DNA of 64,000 nt from Pararhizobium sp. (GCA_030655075.1 JAURWE010000124.1:62001-126000), one strand, 5' to 3'; shown: positions 1 through 8,708, numbered from the stretch's first letter. The notes: generated from the letters alone by a model not told the origin. Translations and numbers: made by a program.

Positions 1-16
1 ACCTGGAGGGCAATCC

Positions 17-94
17 ATGATGCTACCTGAACATATCACACGCGATGCCGCCGGCCGCTGCAGCGGAACGGCCACTTTTATCGGAGGCCTCTGA
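17..94 (+). CDS. possible 25-residue coupled small ORF
   Basis: An ATG at 17 lies 7 bases after a strong GGAGGG ribosome binding site (4-10). It opens a 25-codon frame whose TGA (92-94) sits one base before the next gene's ATG at 96. That arrangement suits translational coupling. The peptide has no recognisable domain; it holds one Cys and ends in a short hydrophobic stretch. It could equally be the tail of untranslated leader. No homology claim is made. Confidence 0.35.
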   Translation: MMLPEHITRDAAGRCSGTATFIGGL

Positions 95-95
95 T

Positions 96-1097
96 ATGGC
101 CCCGCAACCCACCCGGCCTGTGCTCGATATCGAGCTGCCGCTGACGACCCTTTATAACGACTACAGCGTGCAGCTGAAATTGAAGGAAAACACGATCCCG
201 GTCAGCCTGGACCTCAGCGGTGGTCCGAAACAGGCGCAGAGCGGCCCCATCGAAGTGGGCTCCTTCAACGGCGTTCCCGTCATGGCGCAGATCAGCTTTC
301 AGTACGATTACGATGCTGGCGAAAACGAGCTGACGATCCACGGAAATGACGACCTGACGGAGAACCAGCTCAAGATCACGGCATTTCTGCAGGCTGCCCC
401 GGGGCAGCTGCCCGAACAGCGAATCGAATTCAACGCAACACCGAACGATGTAGCCCTCAGCCAGCCGGTGACCAAGCTTTGGGCCGACTATGTCGGGAGG
501 AACACGGCGCTGCATCAGCGTCTGATCGACACCGCCCGCCGCTGCAATGAAAAACTGGTCGATGCAGCCTTGGAGGGAGGCCTCGACAGCGTCGTCCAGA
601 TCGGCACCGCACCGGTCGTGACGCTCGACAATCTCGACGGCTTCAAGCGCATGTATGGCAAGCCGGTGGAGACCAACCCGCCGGCCGATCGATCTGCAGA
701 GCTCGCCGAGATGCAGCACATCGTGCAGTCGACCTATGTCGGCACCGTGACCTGGGCGGCAAACCGCGATTTCGCCAATGTAATAGGCAGCAGCGACGAC
801 CCGCCGGTGCCTGGTTATCCGACGTGGATCGGCCTGTGGAAGGCAGCATGCAATGGCGGCGAAGCACCGTCCTACTGCACCTCCTACAACTGGTTCAGTG
901 ATGATCCGCAACGCCGATGCAGCGGCAGCCTTGTCGGCGGCCACGTCATCCCTGGGCGGCATGCATCCTCTAAGGACCCGGGTGATCCCGTCTACATCTA
1001 TCCGATCTGCAGGGGCCATAACGGCGTCGACAGTTCCTACATGCACATCGTCTACAATGCGACGGGCGTGAAACTACGCTACTGGGATCAGGGCTGA
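96..1097 (+). CDS. unrecognised protein with HNH-like C-terminal motif
   Basis: A 333-residue protein I do not recognise. The ATG at 96 is preferred over an upstream ATG at 45 because GGAGG (83-87) lies 8 bases before it. The N-terminal third is rich in short polar beta-like stretches. The middle is more helical (around residues 115-215). The C-terminus has C275, then GGHVI with H283, then YPICRGHN with C305, H308 and N309. This spacing resembles the treble-clef or HNH-type zinc site of small alphaproteobacterial proteins of unknown role. No signal peptide or membrane segment is visible. A nuclease function would be guesswork. The gene is convergent with the biuret operon. Confidence 0.65.
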   Translation: MAPQPTRPVLDIELPLTTLYNDYSVQLKLKENTIPVSLDLSGGPKQAQSGPIEVGSFNGVPVMAQISFQYDYDAGENELTIHGNDDLTENQLKITAFLQAAPGQLPEQRIEFNATPNDVALSQPVTKLWADYVGRNTALHQRLIDTARRCNEKLVDAALEGGLDSVVQIGTAPVVTLDNLDGFKRMYGKPVETNPPADRSAELAEMQHIVQSTYVGTVTWAANRDFANVIGSSDDPPVPGYPTWIGLWKAACNGGEAPSYCTSYNWFSDDPQRRCSGSLVGGHVIPGRHASSKDPGDPVYIYPICRGHNGVDSSYMHIVYNATGVKLRYWDQG

Positions 1098-1116
1098 GAC
1101 CGATCGACCGACATGC

Positions 1117-1145
1117 GACGGCCTCCCCCGAGCGGGAAGGCCGTC
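1117..1145. terminator. hairpin between convergent genes
   Basis: GACGGCC (1117-1123) pairs with GGCCGTC (1139-1145), and the inner TCCC pairs with GGGA around one bulge. It lies between the stop of the HNH-like gene and the end of the minus-strand operon. There is no clear T tract, so it is a weak call as a terminator. Confidence 0.4.
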
Positions 1146-1169
1146 CAACCGCTGAACGACGGTCGCGCG

Positions 1170-1517
1170 TCATTCCTCTTCGAAAATCGTCACTGGCCGG
1201 TCCCACTGGATGAGCACCACGCATCCGGTCTTGCTCCACACCGAATGTTCGGTTCCGGCGAGATTGACGAGATAGCTGCCCTCGCCATAGTCGCCACTCT
1301 CGTCCGACTGGATGCCGTCAAGCACGAGGATGGTTTCAAGCCCCTCGTGCCGGTGGCGCGGCACCGAAGCGCCGGGCGCATATTTCAGCAGCGCCACCCC
1401 CGGCTGATCGCCCTCGAACGATCTGATCCAATGGATCGTCACCGCGTCGCGGAACGGACCGAAATCGAGATCCTTCCAGCCGCCGCTGGTCATCGCGTTG
1501 CGCATGGTTTCAGGCAT
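1170..1517 (-). CDS. ChrR-like cupin domain protein
   Basis: A 115-residue single-domain cupin. The sequence has RHRHEGLE followed by a VLDG turn, then GSYLVNL and TEHSVW, the pattern of the ChrR-type cupin_7 fold with His/Glu metal ligands. The start is the ATG at 1517, which overlaps the TGA of the upstream hydrolase by 8 bases, so it is the last gene of the operon. No anti-sigma zinc-binding N-terminal domain is present, so this is not a full ChrR. A role as a small metal-dependent accessory to ureide breakdown is inference from position only. Confidence 0.7.
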   Translation of the reverse strand: MPETMRNAMTSGGWKDLDFGPFRDAVTIHWIRSFEGDQPGVALLKYAPGASVPRHRHEGLETILVLDGIQSDESGDYGEGSYLVNLAGTEHSVWSKTGCVVLIQWDRPVTIFEEE

Positions 1518-2178
1518 GGGGCAGAGCCTCAAGCAGATCATCCAGATGCGCCGTCCAGCCGACAATGCCGCCTTGCGCGGTGATCATCGCCATCGCCGCC
1601 TGCTTGAACTCCGGAAAATAGCTTTCCGTCGCCTCGTCGATGAGCAGGCATTCATAACCGCGGTCATTCGCCTCGCGCATCGTCGTCTGCACGCAGACTT
1701 CGGTGGTCACCCCGGCAAAGACCAGTTGCTCGATGCCTTTTTCCTTCAGGATCGCACCGAGTTCCGTGGCGTAGAACGCACCCTTCCCCGGTTTCTCGAT
1801 GACAATCTCGCCATCGACAGGCGCAAGTTCGGGAAGAATGGCCGTGCCTGGCTCCCCGGCAACAAGCACACGGCCCATCGGCCCTTCGTCGCCGATCCGC
1901 AGCGAGGGATTGCCGCGTGACCGTTTTGCCGGCGGCAGGTCGGACAGGTCGGGCCGGTGGCATTCCATCGTGTGGATGACCGGCAGGCCGGCACTGCGAA
2001 AGCCCTCGATCAGCCGTTTGACGTCGGGCACGATTTTTATGATCCGGCCGACATCGTTGCCGAGGCTGGCGCCGAAGCCCCCGGGTTCGGCAAAATCGCG
2101 CTGCATGTCGATGACGATGAGCGCGATGCGATCGGCCTTCAGCGGGAAGGCGAAGGGAAGGGCCTTGATCTCCGCCAT
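1510..2178 (-). CDS. isochorismatase-like cysteine hydrolase, possible triuret hydrolase
   Basis: A 222-residue isochorismatase-fold amidohydrolase with the full catalytic triad: Asp24 (VIDMQRDF), Lys129 (EKPGKGAF) and Cys162 (TTEVCVQT). It is clearly related to the BiuH encoded two genes upstream but is not a close copy. The family includes biuret, triuret, ureidoacrylate and N-carbamoylsarcosine hydrolases. As I recall, triuret hydrolase (TrtA) genes have been reported beside biuH, which makes triuret the leading guess, at modest confidence. Its ATG overlaps the ATPase stop as ATGA, so translation is coupled. Ureidoacrylate hydrolase (RutB-like) is the main alternative. Confidence 0.8.
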   Translation of the reverse strand: MAEIKALPFAFPLKADRIALIVIDMQRDFAEPGGFGASLGNDVGRIIKIVPDVKRLIEGFRSAGLPVIHTMECHRPDLSDLPPAKRSRGNPSLRIGDEGPMGRVLVAGEPGTAILPELAPVDGEIVIEKPGKGAFYATELGAILKEKGIEQLVFAGVTTEVCVQTTMREANDRGYECLLIDEATESYFPEFKQAAMAMITAQGGIVGWTAHLDDLLEALPHA

Positions 2179-3728
2179 CAGTGATGCCCCGCCATATGGG
2201 CGCCGATGACCGAGATGTCTGCCGCCATCGCCGGTGTTTCGTAGACGAGCTTGCCTTCGGAGATCACCATGATCCGGTCGGACAGTTCCAGCAACTCGTC
2301 GAGGTCTTCCGACAGCAGAAGCACGGCTGCCCCGGCGTTTCGGGCCCGCATGATGCGCGCCCGGATCTCCGCCACCGCTGAAAAGTCGAGGCCGAAGCAA
2401 GGGTTGGAAACGATCAGCAGGTCAACCTCGCCGGTCAGTTCGCGCGCCAGCACGGCACGCTGGACATTGCCGCCGGACAGGGCCGCGATGGGCGATGCGG
2501 ATGATGCGGTCTTGACCTTGAAATCGGCGATCAGATCGGTCGCCCGCTTCTTCATCCAGCTCTTGCTCAGCCAGATGGCGTCCTTGCCGTCCTCGTTGAT
2601 GTCGAACGTGCGGAACGCGAGGTTTTCGCTGACGCTCATGCGCGGCGCGCAGGCGTTCAGCAAGGGCTCTTCCGGGATGAAGCGCACATTGTAGCGCCTT
2701 GTCTCGTCGCGGGTCGCGCCATAGGTTGCGCCATTGACGGTAACGGTGCCTGCGTCCGGCGGACGCTGGCCGGCAAGAATTTCCGTCAGCTCCTTCTGGC
2801 CATTGCCCGAGATACCGGCAATGCCGACGATCTCGCCGGCCCGCACCGTCAGGTTCTCGATCTCGATCGTCTTCAGGCCGGACCGGTCCGGCGCCCGGAC
2901 GTTTTCGACCGCGAGGATCTTACGCGCAGCGCTATCGGCCGGAACGCGGCTGTCGAGTTCGGCAAGCTTGACGTCGCCGATCATCATCGATGCCATTTCG
3001 GCCGTCGAAAGCTGGCCCACCTTGCCGCCGCCGACATGTTTGCCGCGCCGCAGGATGGACACCGCATCGGCAAACTTTGTCACTTCGTGGAACTTGTGGC
3101 TGATCATCAGCACGGTCAACTCACCCCGCTCGGTCATGCCGCGCACCAGCCCGAGCATCTCGTCCGCCTCGGCCGGTGTCAGCACCGATGTCGGCTCGTC
3201 CAGCACGAGGAAAGATCGGCCGAGATAAAGCTGCTTGACGATCTCCAGCTTCTGCTTCTCGCCCGCCGCCAGTTCGCGCACCGGCCGGTCGAGCGGAATC
3301 TGGAACGGCATGCGCTCCATGAAGGCGGCAAGATCACGCCGCTCCTTGACCCATTTGATCACAGCGGGAACTTCGGCGCGGCTGATCACGAGATTTTCCG
3401 CGCCGGTCAGCGACGGCACCAGTGTGAACTGCTGGTAGACCATGCCGAGCCCGTAGGTCGCCGCATCGCGCGGCGAGGCGATCGACACTTCGCGCTTGTC
3501 CACTGACAGCGAGCCGGCTGTCTGGTGGTAGAAACCCATGATGCACTTGACCAGCGTCGATTTGCCGGCGCCGTTTTCGCCGAGCAGGGCGTGAAAGCTG
3601 CCGGCGGCAATGTCGATCGAGACATTGTCGAGGGCGGTGAAACTGCCGAAGCGCATCGTCATGCCGATCGTCTCGACGCCGACAGCCTTTCCAGTCTGTG
3701 GCAGGGGCGTGTCGCGGATGACGTTCAT
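2178..3728 (-). CDS. BMP-type ABC importer, double ATPase subunit
   Basis: A 516-residue protein with two ABC domains in one chain, as in the ribose/nucleoside (CUT2/BMP) importers. The first domain has Walker A GENGAGKST (Lys56), signature LAAGEKQ and Walker B FLVLDEPTS. The second has a degenerate Walker A (GISGNGQKE) and signature LSGGNVQ, which is normal in this family. The start at 3728 overlaps the biuH stop as ATGA. It should power the two permeases encoded upstream. The substrate is inferred from context to be biuret or a related ureide, although the family is best known for nucleosides. Confidence 0.9.
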   Translation of the reverse strand: MNVIRDTPLPQTGKAVGVETIGMTMRFGSFTALDNVSIDIAAGSFHALLGENGAGKSTLVKCIMGFYHQTAGSLSVDKREVSIASPRDAATYGLGMVYQQFTLVPSLTGAENLVISRAEVPAVIKWVKERRDLAAFMERMPFQIPLDRPVRELAAGEKQKLEIVKQLYLGRSFLVLDEPTSVLTPAEADEMLGLVRGMTERGELTVLMISHKFHEVTKFADAVSILRRGKHVGGGKVGQLSTAEMASMMIGDVKLAELDSRVPADSAARKILAVENVRAPDRSGLKTIEIENLTVRAGEIVGIAGISGNGQKELTEILAGQRPPDAGTVTVNGATYGATRDETRRYNVRFIPEEPLLNACAPRMSVSENLAFRTFDINEDGKDAIWLSKSWMKKRATDLIADFKVKTASSASPIAALSGGNVQRAVLARELTGEVDLLIVSNPCFGLDFSAVAEIRARIMRARNAGAAVLLLSEDLDELLELSDRIMVISEGKLVYETPAMAADISVIGAHMAGHH

Positions 3729-4441
3729 GGCAGTTGGCTCACGAGTGCTGCCGAATTCGAGACCGAGCCGAAGACCCCGCCCTGCATCTTGACCATCTTG
3801 ATCGCCGCCAGATGGTTGCCGTAATCGGTGGCGCCGCAGCAGTCTTCCAGCATCACGCATTCGAAGCCGCGGTCGTTCGCCTCGCGCATCGTCGTCGACA
3901 CGCAGACATCCGTGGTGATGCCTGACAGAATGATGTTGTCGATCCGCTTCTGATTGAGGATGAGCTCGAGATCCGTGGCGCAGAACGAGCCTTTACCGGG
4001 CTTGTCGATGATCGTCTCGCCTTCGATCGGATAGAGTTCGGGAATGATGTCCCAACCCGGCTCGCCGCGCGTCAGGATGCGGCCGCAGGGACCGGCATCG
4101 CCGATGCCGGCGCCGATGCGCTTCGAGCGCCAGAGCTTGTTTGCGGGAAGATCGGCCAGATCCGGCCGGTGTCCCTCGCGGGTATGGATGATGTGATAGC
4201 CCTTGGCGCGCATGGCGGCCAGCACGCGTTTGATCGGCTCGATCGGCGCCTGCACCAGCGACAGGTCATAACCCATATGATCGACGTAACCGCCCTTGCC
4301 GCAGAAGTCGGTCTGCATGTCGATAATGATCAGGGCAGTGTTGTCCGGCCGCAGTTTGCCATTGTAGGGCCAGGGATAGGGATCGCCATCTATGTAGCTG
4401 AGCTTTTCTCCGGACAGTGCTGATGCAGCAAGGCTGTTCAT
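3725..4441 (-). CDS. biuH: biuret amidohydrolase
   Basis: A 238-residue isochorismatase-like hydrolase that splits biuret to allophanate and ammonia. The triad is Asp41 (IIIDMQTDF), Lys147 (DKPGKGSF) and Cys180 (TTDVCVST). From about residue 18 the sequence follows what I recall of the structurally characterised R. leguminosarum BiuH almost position for position, with the triad offset by five. AGGAG six bases before the ATG supports the start. It sits fourth in the operon, between a permease (9 bases upstream) and the ATPase (overlap). Allophanate hydrolase, needed to finish the pathway, is not in the window. Confidence 0.9.
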   Translation of the reverse strand: MNSLAASALSGEKLSYIDGDPYPWPYNGKLRPDNTALIIIDMQTDFCGKGGYVDHMGYDLSLVQAPIEPIKRVLAAMRAKGYHIIHTREGHRPDLADLPANKLWRSKRIGAGIGDAGPCGRILTRGEPGWDIIPELYPIEGETIIDKPGKGSFCATDLELILNQKRIDNIILSGITTDVCVSTTMREANDRGFECVMLEDCCGATDYGNHLAAIKMVKMQGGVFGSVSNSAALVSQLP

Positions 4442-4450
4442 GACGATCTC

Positions 4451-5380
4451 CTATTTGGTGAGCGACAGGGCGCCAGGCGCGCCTGCAAGCGAACGATTGG
4501 GCGAGGAGGTGGCGATCAGGATGGCGAGCGTCAGCACATAAGGTGCCGCGTAAAACAGGTAGTAGCCCTGCGTGACGCCGACCGATTGCAGCGCCGGACC
4601 GAGCGCACCGGCACCGCCGAACAGAAGTGCTGCGAGAAAGCAGCCGATCGGGTTCCAGCGCGCGAAGATGACGAGCGCCACCGCCATTAGTCCCTGGCCG
4701 GACGAGATGCCCTCGTTCCAGGAACCGGGATAATAAAGCGACAGGTACGCGCCGCCGACAGCTGCAAGCGACCCGCCGACCGCCGTTGCGATCAGCCGTA
4801 TCCGGTCCGGATCGATGCCCATGGCGCGCGCCGCATCGGTGCTGTCGCCGACGACACGCAGGATCAGGCCGGTTTTGGTGTTGCGGAACGCCCACCACAG
4901 GAAGACTGCAAGCGCACCGCCGATCAGGAACAGGACGTTGATGTTGAGCGCTGCCTGCACCTGTGGAGACGACGCCCAGAGCCCGAAGGGGATCGCCGGC
5001 AGATGCGGTGCCGACGGTTGAATGAAGGATTTGCCGAGGAAGAACGCCAGTCCCAGGCCGAACTGCATCATGGCGATGCCGATGGCGATGTCGTTGACCT
5101 TAGGGAATTTGCAGATCCAGCCGTGGAGCAGGCCGAACAGGGCGCCTGCACCCATGGCTGCCAGAACGCCAAGCCAGGCCGAACCGCTGAGAACGGCAAT
5201 GGCATAGGCGGTCATGGCGCCGAACACCAGCGTGCCCTCAAGCCCGAGATTGATGCGGCCCGACCGTTCGGTGATCGTCTCGCCGAGGCTGACGAAAATG
5301 AACGGCGTCGAGACGCGGATCGCGCCGGCGAGAATTGCGAGCGGCACACCCCAGATGCCGATACCGGTCTCTTCCATCAT
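4451..5380 (-). CDS. BMP-type ABC importer, permease 1
   Basis: A 309-residue integral membrane protein with many hydrophobic helices and the conserved early segment ETITERSGRINLGLEG, which marks BMP/CUT2-type permeases and probably lies next to the ATPase coupling helix. AAGGAG precedes tandem ATG codons at 5380 and 5377; the second has better spacing, so the true protein may be one residue shorter. It pairs with the permease encoded 9 bases upstream to form a heterodimeric channel in the inner membrane. Confidence 0.9.
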   Translation of the reverse strand: MMEETGIGIWGVPLAILAGAIRVSTPFIFVSLGETITERSGRINLGLEGTLVFGAMTAYAIAVLSGSAWLGVLAAMGAGALFGLLHGWICKFPKVNDIAIGIAMMQFGLGLAFFLGKSFIQPSAPHLPAIPFGLWASSPQVQAALNINVLFLIGGALAVFLWWAFRNTKTGLILRVVGDSTDAARAMGIDPDRIRLIATAVGGSLAAVGGAYLSLYYPGSWNEGISSGQGLMAVALVIFARWNPIGCFLAALLFGGAGALGPALQSVGVTQGYYLFYAAPYVLTLAILIATSSPNRSLAGAPGALSLTK

Positions 5381-5389
5381 GCGCTCCTT

Positions 5390-6523
5390 TTAGAGATTGG
5401 GCCGTTTCCACAGGTCGGGATTGAAAATCTTGAACCGGCCGTAGAAGGTTTCGCAAAACAGGATCACCACAAAGAGCGTGCCCTGCAGCACCAGAACGGT
5501 GGCGTCTGGCAGGCCCATGCGCCGCTGGATGAGGCCGCCGGACGCATCAATACCGCCGAGCAGAATGGCCACAGGAATGATCGCCAGCGGATTGTGACGG
5601 GCCAGAAAGGCCACGAGAATGCCGGTGTAACCGTAACCGGCCGCGATCGAGGCATTGGCGCTGCCCTGGACGGCCGCCACCTCGATCATGCCGGCAAGAC
5701 CGGCGAACCCGCCGGCAATCGCGGTAAACCCGGTGATCAACCGGCCGACCGGCAGCCCCTGGATCTGGGCGGCCCGCACATTGCCGCCGGCGATCCGCGC
5801 CGCAAAGCCGAAACTCGTCAGCTCGATCAGCACCCAGGAGACGATGCAGGCAACGATGCCGATGACCAGCCCCCAGTGCACCTCCATGCCGGGAATATTG
5901 CCGAGCATGTATTCCGGCGGCATCGGTGTTGTGGACGGCTTGTTGAGACTGGCCGGATCGCGCAGCGGTCCTTCGACGAACTGGTTCATCAGCGCAATGG
6001 CGATATAGGCGAGCAGCAGCGACGAAATGGTTTCGTTGACGCCGCGATAGTGCCGGAGAAAGCCCGCAAGACCGATCCAGATGCCGCCGATGACCATCGA
6101 GGCGATGCCCATCATGACGAGAACGATGAGCGGCGGGGCAAAACCGATGATCGGCAGCGAGATGGCCGCAGCCGCGACCCCGCCGAGCACGACCGCCCCC
6201 TCGCCACCGATGATCGTCAGGCCGAGCCGCGCCGGAAGAGCCACGCAGAGCGCCGTCAGCAGCAGCGGTGCGGCGCGGCTGAGGCTGTTTTGCACCGAAA
6301 ACCAGCTGCCGAAGCCGCCGGTGTACATCAACTGGAAGAGCACGACCGGCGACTTGCCGATCGCCAGGATGAAGAGAGAAAAGAGAGCAAGCCCGACAAG
6401 GATCGCCACCAAACCGATGGCCACCGGCTCCGCGCGCCGGGCCGTCCATTCGATAAGGGCGCGGCTGTTTGCCTGCCTCCCCGCATCAGCCGGCAAGACC
6501 GGCGCATTGACCACTGTTGTCAT
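5390..6523 (-). CDS. BMP-type ABC importer, permease 2
   Basis: A 377-residue permease, longer at the N-terminus than its partner. Hydrophobic segments begin near residue 35 and run to near the C-terminus. Motifs include GLTIIGGEGAVVLGG and RHYRGVNETISSLLL, typical of the larger permease of nucleoside-class BMP importers. The ATG at 6523 is chosen over upstream in-frame codons because it follows a GAGAGGG-rich binding site and leaves a 19-base gap after the binding-protein gene. It acts with permease 1 in the inner membrane. Confidence 0.88.
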   Translation of the reverse strand: MTTVVNAPVLPADAGRQANSRALIEWTARRAEPVAIGLVAILVGLALFSLFILAIGKSPVVLFQLMYTGGFGSWFSVQNSLSRAAPLLLTALCVALPARLGLTIIGGEGAVVLGGVAAAAISLPIIGFAPPLIVLVMMGIASMVIGGIWIGLAGFLRHYRGVNETISSLLLAYIAIALMNQFVEGPLRDPASLNKPSTTPMPPEYMLGNIPGMEVHWGLVIGIVACIVSWVLIELTSFGFAARIAGGNVRAAQIQGLPVGRLITGFTAIAGGFAGLAGMIEVAAVQGSANASIAAGYGYTGILVAFLARHNPLAIIPVAILLGGIDASGGLIQRRMGLPDATVLVLQGTLFVVILFCETFYGRFKIFNPDLWKRPNL

Positions 6524-6542
6524 GATCCCGCCCTCTCGTTGA

Positions 6543-7667
6543 TCAGGACGTCGATCCGGCAACGCCTTCGACCAGATAGTCCATGCTTTCGAGCTCGATC
6601 GCGTCCTCGGCGAAGCTCGTGCCACCGGCAACGACCACATTGCCCTTGTTGTCGTTGATCGGACCCTTGAAGACCGAGAAACTGCCGCCCATCATTTCGG
6701 CAAGCGTCGCATCGAACGTCTTCCGGCCTTCATCCGAAATGCCCGGGCCAAGCGGGCTCATCTTGACGAAACCGTCCTTCAGGCCGCCGCGCACGAAATT
6801 GCCGAGCTTTTCACCGGCCTGCGCCTTGGTGACGAAATCCGTATAAACATTGCCCCAGGCCCATTCGGCGCCCGTCAGGTATTTTTCCGGCGCCAGCGGG
6901 CTCTGATTGGCGTGATAACCGCAGACGAAAGCGCCGCGGCCGGCAGCGGTTTCGACCACGACCTTCGGGCTGTCCACATGGCAGGTGACGACATCGGCCC
7001 CCTGGTCGATTAGCGCGTTGGTAGCCTCGGCCTCCTTGACCGCCAGCGACCATTCGCCGGTAAAGATGACCTGGCAGGTGATTGTCGGATCGACCGAGCG
7101 CGCGCCGAGCAGGAAGGAGTTGATATTCTGCAGAACCTGCGGGATCGGCTTGGCGGCGACGAAACCGATCTTCTTGCTCTTCGAGGCATAGCCGGCGGCA
7201 ATACCGTTCAGATATTGTCCCTGGCCGATATAGCCGAAATAGGAACCCGTGTTCGGCGGGTTCTTGCCCTCCTGCCACAGACCGCCGCAATGGCGGAACT
7301 GCACATCCGGGTATTTGGCCGCCATGGCCAGCATGTGGGGATCGAAATAGCCGAACGAGGTCGGGAAGATCAGCGATGCGCCATCAAGGTTGATCATCGA
7401 TTCCATCGTCTTTTGAACATCGACCGTCTCCGGAACATTCTCTTCCTCGACGATGGTAACGCCCGGCATCGCCTTGATGACTGCTGCACCCTCGGCATGG
7501 GCCTGGTTGTAGCCGTAGTCATCCTTGGGGCCGACATAGATGAACCCCACCGTAATCGCTGTCTGGGCGGCGACAGACCGGACGAGGCCCGGGGCAAGAC
7601 CGATAAGAGCGCCGGCGGCGGACGTTTGAAGGAAGCTGCGTCGATTCATGGAGAGGAAGTTGGTCAT
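6543..7667 (-). CDS. BMP-family periplasmic substrate-binding protein
   Basis: A 374-residue exported binding protein. The N-terminus has a twin-arginine signal (NRRSFLQ, about residues 9-15) followed by a hydrophobic run ending near AAQ at residues 33-35. The mature part starts ITVGFIYVGPKDDYGYNQAH, the usual opening of the Bmp/Med family. AAGGAG lies 8 bases upstream of the ATG. It is the first gene of the operon and would deliver substrate to the permeases. Context suggests biuret, triuret or a purine-derived ureide; the fold alone would also allow a nucleoside. Confidence 0.9.
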   Translation of the reverse strand: MTNFLSMNRRSFLQTSAAGALIGLAPGLVRSVAAQTAITVGFIYVGPKDDYGYNQAHAEGAAVIKAMPGVTIVEEENVPETVDVQKTMESMINLDGASLIFPTSFGYFDPHMLAMAAKYPDVQFRHCGGLWQEGKNPPNTGSYFGYIGQGQYLNGIAAGYASKSKKIGFVAAKPIPQVLQNINSFLLGARSVDPTITCQVIFTGEWSLAVKEAEATNALIDQGADVVTCHVDSPKVVVETAAGRGAFVCGYHANQSPLAPEKYLTGAEWAWGNVYTDFVTKAQAGEKLGNFVRGGLKDGFVKMSPLGPGISDEGRKTFDATLAEMMGGSFSVFKGPINDNKGNVVVAGGTSFAEDAIELESMDYLVEGVAGSTS

Positions 7668-7841
7668 CGAATGCTCCTTGGCGGCGGAAGCCGGCGCGTT
7701 GAAAATAGATCACATGAAACTGCATGCAATGTGCATGCCACTTCGGAAACGCCGCTTTCAAAGGATCATCATGATTTTCAGCATAGATTTTGTGTAAAGT
7801 GTATGCACATTCTCAGATGCAGCGCTTATTATGTGATCAGA

Positions 7842-7856
7842 GCCTATATAATAGGC
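7842..7856. promoter_or_regulatory. inverted repeat GCCTAT-ATA-ATAGGC
   Basis: A perfect 6-base inverted repeat around a 3-base spacer, roughly midway between the two divergent starts. It is a candidate operator for the adjacent regulator. Confidence 0.45.
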
Positions 7857-7970
7857 ATTGAAGCGATGCGGTGAGCGCGCCACACCACTTGAATGGCGTG
7901 GCTTGAGATATGCGGGGATAGAAACTCTGAAGCCGCAGCCGAAATTGACTTTTTCGGACCTCCGGCACAT

Positions 7971-7980
7971 CTGTATACAG
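7971..7980. promoter_or_regulatory. CTGTATACAG palindrome, candidate GntR operator
   Basis: A perfect 10-base palindrome 17 bases before the proposed GTG start of the GntR gene. It contains TGTATACA, close to operator cores known for FCD-type GntR regulators, so autoregulation is plausible. Confidence 0.5.
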
Positions 7981-7997
7981 TCAACGCAGGAAATGAC

Positions 7998-8675
7998 GTG
8001 AAGCAGGCAAAGCGCAGGGAAGTCATCCGGGCCGGTAACACCGTCGAACAGATGGTGCGGTCGATTGCCGACATGATCGTCACCGGCGCGCTGGTGCCGG
8101 GCGAGCGGCTGGACGAGATTTCGCTGGCTGACCGCTTCGGCGTCTCCCGCACCCCGGTGCGCGAGGCTCTGCGCGAGTTGAGCGCCATGGGCCTCGTCGG
8201 CCGCGAGCCGAACCGCAGCGCCGTCGTCACCACCGTCACCGAGGCCTATCTGCATTCGATGTTTGAGGCCATGGCCGAGTTGGAGCGCATCTGCGCCCGC
8301 CTTTCAGCCGAGCGGATGACGGTCGACGAGCGGCGCGTCCTCGAGCGTGAGCATCGTGCCTCGGCCCGCCTGGTTCATGCCGGCGTCGAGGATGACTATG
8401 CCGCCTACAACATGGATTTTCACACCAAGCTTTATCGCGGCGCTCACAACGACCATATTTTCGAGGTGGTAACACAGACCCGCGCCCGCCTGGCGCCGTT
8501 CCGCCGCGCCCAGTTCCGCATCGCCGACCGGCTGGCGAAATCCTATCAGGAACATGATCAGATCGTCCGGGCGATCCTGCGCGCCGACGCCAGTGCTGCC
8601 GCAGAAGCTGCCTACTCCCACGTCGCCATCGTCAGCGATGCCAGCAGCGTCTTTGCCAACGCGGGCGCGGTGTAA
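7998..8675 (+). CDS. GntR-family regulator with FCD ligand domain
   Basis: A 225-residue regulator. The winged helix (about residues 10-80) has the family signatures PGERLDEISLADRFGVSRTP and REALRELSAMGLV. The C-terminal helical FCD domain (about 90-215) has an acidic/His pattern (FHTKLYRGAHN, EHDQIVRAI) that usually binds a metal-carboxylate ligand. GTG at 7998 is chosen because AGGA lies about 6 bases upstream and the protein then starts shortly before the DNA-binding domain; an ATG at 7893 has no binding site and would place the palindrome inside the gene. It probably controls the divergent ureide operon and itself. Confidence 0.85.
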   Translation: MKQAKRREVIRAGNTVEQMVRSIADMIVTGALVPGERLDEISLADRFGVSRTPVREALRELSAMGLVGREPNRSAVVTTVTEAYLHSMFEAMAELERICARLSAERMTVDERRVLEREHRASARLVHAGVEDDYAAYNMDFHTKLYRGAHNDHIFEVVTQTRARLAPFRRAQFRIADRLAKSYQEHDQIVRAILRADASAAAEAAYSHVAIVSDASSVFANAGAV

Positions 8676-8708
8676 GCACGGCGTTCTTCATCCCCTAAAA
8701 CGCAAAAA

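Larger units (their letters stand above)
7668..7997. promoter_or_regulatory. divergent promoter region of ureide operon and GntR gene
   Basis: This 330-base AT-richer gap separates the leftward ureide operon from the rightward GntR gene and holds no convincing gene. It contains several short palindromes: TGCATGCA (7721-7728), TGT-ATGC-ACA (7800-7809), GCCTAT-ATA-ATAGGC (7842-7856) and CTGTATACAG (7971-7980). The cluster suggests regulator binding and autoregulation. I could not place -35 and -10 boxes with confidence. Confidence 0.55.

Noticed and set aside
5003..6658. A 551-codon frame antisense to the permease genes
   Set aside because: Product is His/Arg/Asp-rich without hydrophobic core or domain; the minus-strand permeases fully explain the DNA.
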